From Knufia peltigerae (taxonomy: Eukaryota; Ascomycota; Eurotiomycetes; Chaetothyriales; Trichomeriaceae), in the NCBI GenBank assembly GCA_030247855.1, contig JAPDRN010000010.1:248001-312000 (forward strand): a DNA stretch of 64,000 nucleotides. Reading direction: 5' to 3'. Position 1 is the stretch's first letter. Every line of letters starts with the position of its first letter. Made by a program: the position numbers and the translations under genes. Positions 1 through 11,414 of this stretch are shown here, in pieces. The notes beneath the pieces were generated by a model, which was not told where the DNA came from, made no database searches, and saw only the letters and a program-made list of their open reading frames with translations.

Positions 1-560
1 CAACTATATCGAAATTGCGACCGAAGATCTCGCCAAACAACGGCGGGAGAGTGCGCAACAAGGTAACCGGTCTTCGACTCTTGCTCCAGAAGAACACGAG
101 CAAAGCGCATCCGGTGCACAAACCCCAGAAGCCACTGACATGGAAGAACTTCTCGCGGAAGAGATACCTCCTGGAGACTATCGCCAGCTGGTTCCTCAAT
201 GCTTGGTGGATGTTGATCTGGCCGAAGACACCGACGATTACAATAATGCAGTCAAACTGATCCAAGAGGCACAGCAGCCGCCGGCCTTGCCGCTTTTCCT
301 GAATCGATCCATTCTCAACGGCGTTCTGCCAGTCAAGGACGATAACAGCGTCTTGACCTTGCCGAACCACACAGTTTTGAATCATCTCATGACCAGTAGT
401 GTCAAAAATGGGGTATTGGCCACGAGTGTGACAACCCGGTATAGGAAAAAGGTACGTTTCCAAGGTCTGCTGTGTAGCGCAGGAATATGCTAACAGTTTG
501 CAGTATGTGACCACGATATCATTCAAGCCCGTCCCTCGATTTAAGACGCAGTTTCAATGA
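1..560 (+). CDS. gal83: AMP-activated protein kinase beta subunit, C-terminal part (gene cut by window edge)
   Basis: Partial gene; its 5' end lies left of the window. Frame 2 is open from base 2. Exon 1..451, intron 452-503 (GTACGT donor, TGCTAAC branch point, TTTGCAG acceptor, phase 0), last exon 504-560. The translation shows the conserved C-terminal AMPKBI region: a PPALPLFLNR-like segment, then LPNHTVLNHL, and after splicing TTRYRKKYVTTISFKP. In this family the domain binds the kinase alpha (Snf1) and gamma (Snf4) subunits and scaffolds the energy-sensing SNF1/AMPK complex. The tail runs about ten residues past the usual end of the domain. It converges on the KAE1 gene, whose stop lies about 265 bp downstream. 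The glycogen-binding domain would be outside the window. The symbol is by homology to yeast Gal83/Sip2; which paralogue it is cannot be told. Confidence 0.9.
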
Positions 561-824
561 AAGGCAGTCCGGAATTCAATGACTTGATAGAGCTTCGTCG
601 GCGACTTTCTCCTCTCAAAACTTGCACGGCTGTTGCATTGGTCCCTTGGTCTGTTTCGGGCTTGGCTTAACGATATCATGATGGTACGGGCTTTGATGAT
701 GGCGTATTCGAAACCAAGGTGGAGCCTGGGATTTCCTCGAGCGCCGTGTATTTGACTTGTCGCCCTGCGCCCGCAGATAATGCGAGTATGAAATGATGCA
801 TGGAATTCATTTTCAAATTGTTCT

Positions 825-1968
825 TTAATCGTCCCTCCACGCAACGTGTACCTCGTCCGTCCTGAATCTCTGTGTACAGGTGCTTTCCTCGAGACTGGTG
901 GTGAACCCTGTCTCGTACGCCAACAGCCCGGCGTGCGCAATCATGATTCCGTTGTCGATGCAGAAGCGCTCGTCGGTCGCGTAGACGCTGCCTCCGCGCT
1001 CGCGGGCCATGAGGCCCATCATCTCCTGGACGCGCTCGTTGCAGCCCACGCCGCCGACGATCAGGACCTGGTTGCTGCCGACGTGGGCCATGGCCCGCTC
1101 CGTGATCTCGACGAGCATGGCGAAGACGGTTTCTTGTAGGGAGAAGCACAGGTCGGCCGGCGTGACGCCCTTCAAGGTGCCGGCGTACATTTGGGCGGCG
1201 AGCTCGTCAACCCTCGCCAAGATGCCGGAGAAGCTGACGTCCATGCCCTTGACGGCGTACGGGAGGTCCAGCAGGACGCGCCCGGACTTTGCGAGCTGCT
1301 CGATGTTGTAGCCCGGGGCCGGGTCGTTGGGGATGTGGAGCGTGCGGGCGAACCGGTCGAGGCAGTTGCCCACGGCGATGTCGAGGGCCTCGCCGAAGAT
1401 GCGGTACCGCTGGGACGTGTAGGCGATGACCTGGGTGTTGCCCCCGGACACGTACAGGACCACCGGGTTGGAGGCCCCCGTGATGGCCCGGCCCATCTCG
1501 ATGTGCCCCACGCAGTGGTTGACGCCCACGAGGGGGACGGACCAGAGCTGAGACAGTGTCCGGGCGGCGATCGCGACGGACTGCAAGGGCGCGTACATTC
1601 CGGGACCTTTGGTGTAGCATATGCACTGTGGTTCCAAAAACACGGAAAAAAGCAGATGATGTGTCAGCAGAACCGAACCGAAACGTGGATCCCAACTCGT
1701 GGTGGTTATGAACCCTGGGGGGGAAGTCACTCACGTCAACGTCGGCAAGTTTGATGCCGGCTTCTTCCAATGCCCTTTTCACGAGTGTCGCCACGTGAGA
1801 GCGGTGGTGGATGGCGGTGTCTTTCGGTAAGAAACCCTCGCCGGGTGGAGAGACGTACGTATGTCGAATGTTGGAAAGGATCTGAGGCTCGCCTTTGCCT
1901 TTTGCCGGGTGTAGGATTACACCCACACCTAGTTTGTTGGCAGAGCCTTCCAGACCGATTGCAATCAT
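825..1968 (-). CDS. kae1: KAE1, tRNA N6-threonylcarbamoyladenosine (t6A) synthase subunit of KEOPS/EKC
   Basis: Two exons: 1968..1735 (78 codons) and 1625..825. The 109-nt intron has a GTGAGT donor and CCACAG acceptor in phase 0; joining gives LADVD|CICYTKGPGM, the expected Kae1 sequence. Product 344 aa, normal for Kae1/OSGEP. It transfers the threonylcarbamoyl group to A37 of ANN-decoding tRNAs within KEOPS (Bud32, Cgi121, Pcc1). Visible hallmarks are the N-terminal MIAIGLEGSANK ASKHA-type nucleotide motif, the metal-binding HCVGH (His115, His119), the VSGGNTQV loop and a C-terminal CIDNGIMIAHAG motif. The start is the first ATG. Upstream DNA carries a CT tract (2045-2063). The mitochondrial paralogue Qri7 is less likely because there is no presequence. 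Confidence 0.95.
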
Positions 1969-2044
1969 CGTGTCTTGCTAGAACTGCAAATCAAGACGCT
2001 CGTCGTAAATTGGTCGACGGGATTTGAAGCGGTAATATAGACCG

Positions 2045-2063
2045 CCCTCTCTCTCTCTCTCTT
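2045..2063. repeat. CT microsatellite in KAE1 upstream region
   Basis: An uninterrupted pyrimidine CT tract of about nine repeats lies 75-95 bp upstream of the KAE1 start codon. On the KAE1 sense strand it is a GA tract, of the kind common in fungal promoters and 5' leaders. A regulatory role is not shown. Confidence 0.7.
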
Positions 2064-2099
2064 TGCAAGGCGTCGGCGATGACTGCACAAGTGGTATTT

Positions 2100-3547
2100 T
2101 CCCGTGCCACCTATATATCGGCTTATTGGCGTTTCCTCAGTCGGACTGTCACGAGGATAAGCTCTTTCTTGTGAAAGAATTGAATAGAAATGATGTAGTC
2201 TTGTGCAAAAAAATCGACGAGGCTTTCGATAATGAGTGAGTGCGTTGCCATCAAGAGTGGATTCTGTCCAGACATGAACAATAGAACGCCGTTTGAGTGG
2301 CCAATCGGAATATCAGTTAAGCCGATCCTTGGCGTCAACTGCCAGAACCGCCCTCTTTGCCATTGCCTCCCACCATATGCGTGTGGTTCCACACTTTGTC
2401 CCATGGCCTTGCATTTCCTTTCATGCCACAGATTTTTCATTCATGTTTCAAGGAGACCAGAGGTCTTTTATGTTGAAAGAGTCTGTTGGACCTGTCCTTC
2501 TCTCCGATCTGACTGGACGACCGCCTTGCGTGCTCGGGAGTGCTTCGTCGCAGCCCAATGGACCTCGAGCCGACGTCAACAGACCTGCGAGATCAGATCC
2601 AAGGGATCACACCGTGAGAAGAGATCCCTTGTGTGCCTCTCCTGGAATCCTTTTCAGAGTGTGTCCTGACGAACCTGCGACGGTGGCTTGAGAAGCACCC
2701 ATCGCCGCCGGCTCAAGAACTATACGACGCTCCCTCGACCCTTCGTCCTAAAATCCCCCGGACCTCGAGTATTTCTCATTCGGCACTGTGAGACAGCATC
2801 AGGTCTCCAAGTACACCTTCCCTCTCATCGTCACCATAACCTGCGGGTTGTTCTGCAAAAGAACATCAGCGTGGTGTCGACCTCGTCGACTCCGACCCAC
2901 CACCTCTTGCGGCGCTTATTTTCTGGAGCCATGCAGAAATTGCAAAGTTACAGGCGAGCGTACTGGTGGCAACGATGGAAAAGTCAGAGTCTAAAGAAAC
3001 ATGAATATGGACGAACATTCTCATCATAACTCCCACATCCAAACCTCCCTCTTCCTCACGAAACGAATCCCCATCCTGGTTAACATTAAGCTTGCCTGCG
3101 TAACCGATATGCTATTCCTATCTGCAAGGACGTCGATGACCGGCTGGTTTATCATGATCCACAAAATGAGCCGTTAGGATGAACTCGAGGAAGATTACAA
3201 CTTGCACTGGAAGATTGCCTCGCCGACCCAAGACACCCGGTGACTATTCAAGAGGCTGCTCTGTCGCAGACCGCAAGAAGCAAGAGGCTTTGCCAATGTG
3301 GTACAACCTACGAGTGAGACAAGGCTATTTTGAGGGACCTGCGACCTGAACATACAACCTCGACAACAGTTGGCTGCAGAAAGCATTGGTATCCTATGGT
3401 CAGCCTCGGCGCTAAAGAAATTTGGTAGAGACTGCGTTCTGGCGGGTCTCACACCAAACAACATTAGTCGAAGAGACATGAGAGATGGCAGGGAAGCACC
3501 GAAAGGATCCGGCCCAGAGATCAAAGCAGCAAGACTTCAATTCTGAA
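2100..3547 (+). pseudogene. Unresolved coding-like stretch: possible intron-rich or decayed gene
   Basis: No single long frame exists, but successive plus-strand pieces read like real protein: about 2668-2790 (LTNLRRWLEKHPSPPAQELY), about 2866-2992 (GVDLVDSDPPPLAALIFWSH, then AEIAKLQASVLVATMEKSE), and about 3340-3547 (AAESIGILWSASALKKFGRD, then CVLAGLTPNNISRRD, with a TGA at 3545-3547). Each piece is ended by a stop, and the pieces sit in different frames. Candidate introns exist (for example donor at 2612 with acceptor near 2656; donor-like GTTAAC near 3080 with CTGCAAG near 3129), but no combination gave one consistent frame. I do not recognise the family. It may be a fast-evolving multi-exon gene or a decayed one; the pseudogene label is a placeholder. 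The neighbours KAE1 and EPL1 both point left. Confidence 0.3.
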
Positions 3548-3839
3548 TGAACAAAGACGACATGGAGGTTTACAATGTTTTTGGATTTCTGGATAAATCA
3601 GGCGCTGGCCTTGATACTCATATACAATCCCACTGTCATCGACTGTTGCCATCGACAGCAGCCACGGCTTCGCGAGCTCCCGTCAAAACGGTTTCCACCA
3701 TCTTACACGCCCCAAATGGACGACTGTTGAATTACACAAAGCCCCTCCCAAGCTGGGTTGGGACTATGAGAAGAGAGTTTTTGAATTGTGCTCTCGTGGA
3801 CAAGATAAAAGCAAAAAATTCCAAACAATTGGGGAGACT

Positions 3840-5758
3840 TCAAGAGGGTGTTGGTGTCGGCTGTGGGTGCGCCTGAGGCACTGATGGTGATTGACTTGGA
3901 CCACCGGCGTCAGGTTGTTGCCTCCTCGACGAGACCGACTGAGCAGAACTCGCACCCAGGAGGTATGCCCGCTGTGACATGCGGGAGTATGACATGTCTT
4001 CCAACGAATCGATATCTGGAACATCATCATCATCAGAATCGAATCTGAACTTGTCCTCTTCGGCAGGATCCCGTTTCGGCCGTGGAAGTCTTCGGTCTAT
4101 TATGATTCGACCTCCACGACCTACTCTCCGTCGGAACGACGGCATTGGCCCAACGGTTTCGTCATCTGCTGGACTCGCGTATCTAAACGGTGTTGACGGC
4201 CGAGAGACATCTTTCATCACGACGTCTTTATCCTCAGCTGGTTGCGGCTGAGATTCTTCATCCGAGATACTAGCCGGCGGTGTCGGAAGATACTCTGTGG
4301 CAGCCATGGCTTCTCTAAAGTGTTCATCCGGCGAGGTAAATTCCTCAACTTCGGGTGTCAGTGGTGCCATGGTCTTGTCAACAAAGCCTTCGTTCCAGCG
4401 AATATGCTTCTCGACATTCGTCTGGATCTCTTTCTGAATTTCTCTTTCTCGAGCGGCGGTGACGTCCTCGAGAGTCCGTAATTCGGGCCCGGGACCAGGC
4501 GGCATAGGCATGCGAAGTTGATGGGCGAGGGCGGCTTGATTCGGGGTCATGCCCGGAGGCAGTTTCTGTTTCTTCGAAAGGTGAGTACAACGGACGTCTT
4601 TTGTGGGAGGAGGTGGTATTACCTTTTGGTTGATGAGAAGATCATCATCGCCCTTCATGCCCAACTTTCTCTTTGTGTCTCTCAGCGACTGGCGCTGTTC
4701 GAACACTTGCCGGTCAATTTCGAGACATTCCTTACGGAGCATCTCTCTGCGTTTGATCATCAGCAGCATTCCTCTGGCGGTTTCGAGCTCCATCCGGAGT
4801 TTGCGCAGCTTTTCGGCACTCTGAGCATCACGATTCCTTGTCTTTCGAATCTGTCGCAACTCTCTTCTCCGGAAGCATACGTATGGGTCTGAATCATCTG
4901 ACTCTTGACCGGTCTCAAACTTGAGACGCGGTTCAAGACCTCGATTGCCCTTTTCTTCCCGCCGTGACCGCCAATGTTCATACACATACTTGGAAAACGT
5001 GCGAACATAGGCAGGGGTGGCGTCATCGAATTGCTCTTGCAATTCTTCTAAAGGTAAGACTGGAGGACTATCGACTGCAGCAAATGGTTGTTTGGTCTGA
5101 GCTGCCTCTTCGAAAAGGTTCATTACCTCTTCGAATTGGTCTTCAGTACAAGGTTCGTGGCCAGAAGGCAGCTTTCCATTGATCAGTTTTAATGCCAGGT
5201 CATCCTCCTCATCCATGCAATATGCCACTCCGGAGCAGTCTTCGACTGTTGCAGAAGACCGGATGTATGTGGCGGGTTGCTGAAACCCTTTTGGATAGAG
5301 CACGTCATACTGGAGGTCACTGGCAATGGTAGGTGGTGTAGGAATGTATGCATCTTTGACCTTAGCATCTGCCTTGGCAGCTTCTGCGGCCTTGATTGCT
5401 TGTTGAAGATGGTATTCCTGCAAGTGAACAATCAGTAACAGCTAACAGCAATGTCTTGTGGATGGCGATTCAACGATTGAACGAATTGCATTGCATTGTG
5501 ATGATGAAATAATTATGATTGAATGTGATGATGACTAAGCCAAGAGAAAAGGACAGACAGGAATGAAGACGAGACCAAGGGACGGGTGAGTGAAAGGTGG
5601 GAAGGACTTACTGATTCTTCGGCCTTTTCGACACCGGTTTCAATTACAGCGCGTTGAGAATCATAGTCGATGAGTGAATCAACTTGATCCTCACGGAAGA
5701 TCTGTACATTTTGTTTGGCGTTGAGTTTTTTAGGGCGAGTGGCTCTTGCCCGTGACAT
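3840..5758 (-). CDS. epl1: Enhancer of polycomb-like protein 1 (EPL1), NuA4 histone acetyltransferase subunit
   Basis: Two exons: 5758..5612 (49 codons) and 5417..3840, with a 194-nt intron (GTAAGT donor, CTTGCAG acceptor, phase 0). Product about 574 aa. The N-terminus has the EPcA signature: a basic start (MSRARATRPKKLNAKQ), then IFREDQVDSLIDYDSQRA. The joined IPTPP and YCMDEEDDLAL region and the EHWRSRREEKG, DPYVCFRRRELRQIRKTRNRD blocks follow (about residues 75-260). A coiled, Arg/Lys-rich segment comes next, and the C-terminus (about 380-574) is low-complexity, rich in Pro, Asp and Ser. In yeast Epl1 anchors Esa1, Yng2 and Eaf6 in piccolo NuA4 for nucleosomal H4/H2A acetylation. The promoter is shared with calcineurin B, transcribed divergently about 1.5 kb away. 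Confidence 0.94.
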
Positions 5759-7291
5759 TTGAAGTGGGCGAAGAAGTGAAGGTTAGGCTTAGGCGACAAC
5801 CATGGGAGATGGGACCCGGCGGCGACCACAACAAAATTTTCAACGTGCAAAATTGGGCAACAATCGGGCCCAATAATTCACAAAAATCCCATCAAAATGT
5901 AGCGAAGAATTCAATGAATGAACCTAGCGCTTCACTTGATAATTATGATGAGGCGTGGTTGAGATGTTGATGAATGAAGGGCGACGCGAGGATGGAAAAA
6001 TTTGCGACGAAGACTCGGACGAGGAGGGTGGGAGTCTCAGTGACGATGGGCAAGCAAAACAGAAGGCATGCGCGGGCAGAAGATCAAGTTTGGGGCCGGA
6101 TCCAGGCACTTGTTAGGAGATGATTTGGAGGTGCGTGCCCTGTCATGGTGCAGAGTGTGCGAAAGGTGAATTGGGCCAAGCAGCGCCAGTTACTGCAGAC
6201 ACCCTAGGTCACTAGTGCCACCACTAGCGTCACTTGGTGAGTGCGAGTTGTCCAACTTAACTGGCGCTAATGAGAAAAGGCCAGTTTTACGGATTGATGC
6301 GAAGTTGGAAAGCAGGGAACACGACAAGGCAATACGAATACCCGTACTCTACTCTAGGTACACACACGGTGCCAGGGCCACATAGTTGTTGTCACTATAA
6401 TTTATTCGCCGTCTGTTTGTCTTCGTAAGCCCAATTCTCTACCCGACAAATGTTTATGCCTTTGTCTATCCAGACTACTCAAGCTTCTCTAATTGCCCTT
6501 GAGTTGGCCCTTTCTCTGGCATGCCCCTGATCTTGACCATTTCAAGCCTAGACCTTGTGGCGCTCACAACTGTGGCTGGTTGACTTCTGCCACACCACCA
6601 GCAAGAAGGACCTTGGGCGCTGCCACTGTACGTCAGCAGAAGGAAGGAGTAGACGATGGCTATCAAGACTATCATTTGTTATCTGTACTTTATACTCCGT
6701 ATCTCCTGCCTTGAACCTATTACAGATCGACTGGGAATGTATATCAAACTTGGAAACTTGACTAAAGCTTCACTTTGTCTCACAAGATCGTATTTTTCCG
6801 AGCTTTGGTCGAATGAAATCTCTGTGCTGTAACCGCAACGCCTGCAATCTACTTCCCAACGCCCTTCAGGTTCCCTCAAATGCCTCCTTCTACTCTTTCT
6901 GGGGCCAAAAATGATTGGCTGTCTCCGCTGACAAAGCAAGGTAAAACTGTGACTTCATTGGGCATCTATTAATTGTCGGCCCCTCGTACTCGTACCGTCC
7001 AATGGGTGCAGTGTTTCAGAATCGGAGTCCGTTTGAGCACGTCTTGCATGCTCAAGTTATGCCACTCGTCAGTCTCGAACTTCATCATAGTAGTCTATTT
7101 CACTAGCCGACTTGCACGATTTCAGCTATTACTCCTGGAAAAACACAGCGTTGTTCCTCTACTCTCTACATACATCTTACCACCGCCTATATCTGTTCAC
7201 CTTCCTTCTACAATCGGCATCTTTGCGCAGAAGCAGCACGCGACTACCCCCCTCCTTTTAGCAGCCTCACCGTTTCTACATAACCTTCACC
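5759..7291. promoter_or_regulatory. EPL1 / calcineurin B divergent intergenic region (1.5 kb)
   Basis: Both flanking genes start here and read outward, so it must hold both promoters and 5' leaders. Only short overlapping ORFs occur and none looks conserved. Visible structure is a perfect 11-bp inverted repeat (6182-6192 with 6258-6268) and a TACTCCGTA word at 6693-6701. Pyrimidine-rich leader sequence precedes the calcineurin B ATG. No tRNA or transposon was seen. Confidence 0.6.
6182..6268. repeat. Perfect 11-bp inverted repeat, 65-bp spacer
   Basis: AGCGCCAGTTA at 6182-6192 is exactly complementary to TAACTGGCGCT at 6258-6268. The spacer contains the palindrome CACTAGTG and a second CACTAG-like word. 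It lies about 420 bp upstream of the EPL1 start and about 1 kb upstream of calcineurin B. Confidence 0.7.
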
Positions 7292-8262
7292 ATGGCGACA
7301 CCTGCCTTGTGAGTCGTGCCCAAATTCCAGGAAGCCCGTCAAGTGCACAAAAACATCCGCAGCTTCGCGTGTCGGGTTTCACACAGGCCAATGCTAACGA
7401 AAATGAACAGTGGAGCGCAGGCGTCTACCGAACCCGAACCTAACAATGCCGCACTCTTCGAGTCTCGAAGGAGACAGACAATCAGCGGCTCACAGATCCT
7501 CGACAATATCGTGTCTTTCTCCAATTGTGCGTCTACCTCCTCCCCGAAGGACAGGTCCTCGAGACACCCATCATTAAGAAGAGTCGGGTGAACTGACTAC
7601 CACCGCAATTTAGTCGATCGAGATGAGGTGGACCGATTACGGAAAAGATTCATGAAATTGGACAAGGTACATGACGGCTACTGTGCTTGCGCCTTTACAA
7701 AAATTGACACAGAGGTTTAGGACAACAGTGGAACAATTGAGCGAGAAGAATTCCTCTCTTTACCTCAAGTCTCTTCAAATCCCCTGGCCACTAGGTGCGC
7801 AAACATTTCAAGACGCCCGGTGGGCTTGTTCGCAGATGATTGACTTTATGGGCAGAATGATAGCGATATTCGATGAAGATGGAGGTGGTGATGTCGATTT
7901 CCAAGAATTCGTGCTCGGACTCTCTGCCTTCTCGGCCAAGGGACACAAGGAGGAGAAGTTGAAGTTTGCCTTCAAGGTCTACGACATTGACCGCGACGGA
8001 TACATCTCTAATGGCGAACTATTCATCGTGCTCAAGATGATGGTGGGAAGCAACTTGAAGGATCAACAGTTGCAACAAATCGTGGACAAGACCATCATGG
8101 AAGCCGACAAGGACGGCGATGGGAAAATCAGCTTTGAAGAGTTCACCCACATGGTTGAGAACACCGACGTGAGCATGAGTATGACACTGGGTAAGTTGAC
8201 CAGCTCTTTTTGAGAAACAGTAAACTTATATGACTAATGTTTCTGGTACAGATCAATTCTGA
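7292..8262 (+). CDS. cnb1: Calcineurin regulatory subunit B
   Basis: Six exons: 7292-7308, 7411-7526, 7614-7666, 7721-7794, 7856-8190 and 8252-8262. All junctions keep frame; the first intron has a TGCTAAC branch point. Product 201 aa. Four canonical EF-hands are seen with loops at about residues 61-72 (DKDNSGTIEREE), 93-104 (DEDGGGDVDFQE), 130-141 (DIDRDGYISNGE) and 171-182 (DKDGDGKISFEE). The linker FIVLKMMVGSNLKDQQLQQ and C-terminal TDVSMSMTLDQF are typical of the family. It is the Ca2+-binding regulatory partner of calcineurin A, the calmodulin-dependent phosphatase of Crz1 signalling. Oddity: canonical fungal proteins start MG with N-myristoylation and run about 175 aa. Here an N-terminus of about 34 residues (MATPALGAQA...) precedes the conserved SQILDNIV, and residue 2 is Ala. 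The 17-nt first exon rests on splice logic only. Confidence 0.93.
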
Positions 8263-9403
8263 ACAGTCTGGTCGTGCAGGCTACGATCTATATTGGGAGC
8301 AAGGTCTGGACGATGGTCTGGTACCTCAGAAGGACAATATGATGTGTAACGCTTTGATGACCTGTGCCATGGTAGTATAACTGCAACGATGTGGCTTTTA
8401 AAAAGACCGGCGACCACGTTTTGACTGAGTGGTCTACTGAGGTAGAATGCGACGCCTTTAAACAATATGAACAGCCTGGGGTTTTTGTTGGTCGTCTACT
8501 TGAAGTCTATGCCCATATTTCATATACCACTGACTTGAGGACTCGATCGAACATACACTGTACTTGTCGCTCATGGGCTCTTGACCTCCTGCATTGATTG
8601 GCCCAGCCGAATTTTTGGTCCATTTTCAGGCCATCTCGTATCCATATGAGACCACAGGTCAGCCGCACTCACCGATCTGTAGGATTTTATTCTGCTGACG
8701 AAGCACGCATCACATGCTCTAAGAGGTACACACTACCCACAATACTCATCCCTTCGGATCGGATGTACGGTTACATCTCCTTTACCCCAGGTAGTACACA
8801 AAGAATGGTTGGATTTTTGCCGAAGGACATTGTCAACAAACCGGACAGCATTTGGGCTTGAAAGACAAGAGCCCGCACTGCCATGCTTTCGTAATTAAAA
8901 TGCAATCTTCCTTCGGATACCGGAATCGACTTTGTCAGTCAGCGACATTACCATTCCCAGGTTACCACCATATTCGGCCATTTCGCAGCCGAGGAGTTTG
9001 TCCAGAGTCAAATTTTATGGTGGCAGAGAGTGACAAGTACGATTAATGCAAGGACACTACTTGTCTCACGTGGCAATGTATCTAGCCGCTTTCATTACTT
9101 GGACCGAAACTTACAGCCTTGCTCAGCCTTATTGTGGTCATAGATCGACGTAGTTGGTGGCCTGGTAAACAAATGTCGATGCGTCGAAGAAACAAAGGCT
9201 GTACCTACATATGTGATCACAGTCGTGCGCACCTACCCGATATCATCGGACCATGGGAGCTTTCCGACTGCAATCACGACGCCCAACCTTCTCGAGTGGC
9301 TCGTCCCTAATGAACCTTCGTCTCGACCCTCCCGAAACTTCCATCCCTTGTCTGCCGCGGCAGTCCCTACATTATCAATTTAGAAAGGCACTTTCAGTTT
9401 TAA
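8263..9403. other. Intergenic region between convergent calcineurin B and ThDP lyase genes
   Basis: The 1.1 kb lie between two 3' ends and contain only short, overlapping ORFs (up to about 87 codons) with no recognisable motif. I see no gene, repeat or RNA here. Confidence 0.5.
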
Positions 9404-11414
9404 TCACAATTTAGGCTTCTTCTGGTTTGGCGGAACCATATCGAGCCACGAAAAGTCCTGTCATGTGTCAGTATATTTGGTCACTGCCAACAGGTCCCCG
9501 CTCATGGAAAAGAGACGACAGGAGGTACCAAAAGACTGAACTCACCATTGGTAAATCGGATTGACTGTCGATTATGACGTTGATCACCACCGGCACTCGA
9601 GCTTCAAACCCTTTCTCTGTTGCTTCTCGCAGTTCTTCGGGTGTGCGTGCCTCGATTCCAATACCCCCGACCATCTCGGCAATCTTGTGATAGGCCGTCT
9701 GGTATCCGAGAGACCAACCTGAAAGTCCCTGACCTTCTGTGGTGTTTCCTGCGACGGTGTTTCTCTGGCGTTCGGCATATTTTTCGGCCGAATCCGTGTC
9801 TCCTCGATACAGACCACTGTTGTTCATCACAAAGATCAAGACATCCATGTTGAATCGCGCCATGGTCTCCACCTCCATCCCGGAGAAACCGAAAGCGCTG
9901 TCACCTTCGATGGCAACGATCTTCTTGCGGCCCTGGGCCCCGGCCGCACCTTCAGGCTCCGGGAAGTTGTAAGCTGCGTAGGCCGCGATCGCATAGCCCA
10001 GGCCGACACCCATGGTCGCGTAGGTGCCAGCATCTAGCCGTGTCCGAGGGTGCTCCATGGTGAAGATCGACCGGGAGATGTCCATGGCATTTGCTCCTTC
10101 TGACACGTAAACGACATCACCGTCGGCGGGGTTGGACAGGCTATCCAGGGTAGTCTTGATTATGTCGAAGGCTCGCTCGAAGCGCATGGGGACTTTACCA
10201 ACTGCGGCCTTTTTCGTTGCCCTCTCTTCGTTTCTAGACTTGGCGGCTTGGAGCTCGTGAAGGAAGGCCGAGGACTGTCCCTGCCATCGCCATCCTCCCA
10301 GCTGGGAAGTGATTTGCTCAATCACAAGGCCGACGTCTCCGACCAGGCTCAGCGCTGGATCGCCACCATTCTTCCCAAGTTCGTCGGCAACAAGGTCGAT
10401 CTGAATGATCTTAGCGGCCGGATTCCACTTGGGAGCCAGCCCGAAAGAGAGGATCCAGTTCAGCTTCGCACCAAGGACCAAGACAACATCCGCACCCTTC
10501 AAAGCCGTCGATCTGGCAGCAGAGACGTTGTGCGCGTTCGAGTCCGGAACAATACCCTTCCCCATTGGTGTAGGCAAGAAAGGAATACCGGTACTACACA
10601 CAGAACTGTCAGAACTTACCCCTTTTTGGGTCTGCATAAAACTTCCAACGGAGTTTCTTACCGATCGATCAGATTCCGGATCTGTTGCTCGGCTCGCGCG
10701 TACGCTGCCCCTTTACCCACCACCACCAGTGGTGCCTTGGCCGCCTTGAGAGCGTCGACAACGTCTCTTATCTTGTCCTCTGGCGCGGTCGACTTCGGTG
10801 CCTCGGGCAGTGCCGACAATCTTTGCCTTGGGACATCGTGGCCACCCAAGATCAAGTTGGCCGGTAGGTCGACGAATGCGGGACCGGGGCGACCAAACAT
10901 GGCTGCACGGTAGGCATCTCTGATGAATCCTGGGATCATGTCGGGGTATGGAGGACGCAGTGCGAGCTTTGCGTGCGGTGTCATCAGGGAAATGGCGTCG
11001 ACTTCCTGGAATGCCATTTTGTTTGCATTGTGGGTCTCGCTGGAACCCGCGAGCACCAACAACGGCCACGAGTTGGCGGTCGCGTGTGGTATCTGTTCAA
11101 AAGGCCACCATTACTGTCTCAGGGTCTTTCCTATAACTTGAGGGGAAGTTGTCACAATGTCAACGTACACCGGCCATGATGTGGAACACACCCGGCCCTC
11201 CCACAGACAAACACACACCGGGCCTCCCGGTCAAATAGCCGTACGCAGCTGCCGCGTAAACCGCGGCCTGTTCATTACGAAAGGTTATGAAGCGAAGGCC
11301 AAGGTATAGACTCTCTTGACCGATGTCAGTCACCGGTAACCCGGGAAGGCCGAAAATCACCTTGACCCCAAGGTCATGAAGCGATTGAGCAATCAATTTG
11401 GCGCCAAAGACCAT
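9404..11414 (-). CDS. 2-hydroxyacyl-CoA lyase / oxalyl-CoA decarboxylase-type thiamine-diphosphate enzyme
   Basis: Four exons: 11414..11169, 11092..10662, 10593..9546 and 9457..9404, all in frame. Product 592 aa. Domain order is that of ThDP enzymes. The N-terminal Pyr domain has GAKLIAQSLHDLGVKVIFG, the catalytic Glu in FRNEQAAVYAAAAYG and GRPGVCLSVGGPG. The central domain has APLVVVGKGAAYARAE and GKGIVPDSNAHNV. The C-terminal PP domain has the GDSAFGFSG...NN Mg/ThDP motif. The segment WPLLVLAGSSET and the ensemble fit the HACL1/oxalyl-CoA decarboxylase branch. Known HACL1 cleaves 2-hydroxyacyl-CoAs in peroxisomal alpha-oxidation. The C-terminal tripeptide PKL resembles a weak PTS1, so a peroxisomal site is possible but unproven. 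Oxalyl-CoA decarboxylase remains an alternative. Confidence 0.9.

Noticed and set aside
2788..2994. RHCE-like motif suggesting a phosphoglycerate-mutase fold (frame of 2688-3029)
   Set aside because: The RHCE tetrapeptide stands alone; no following histidine-phosphatase blocks are present in that frame.
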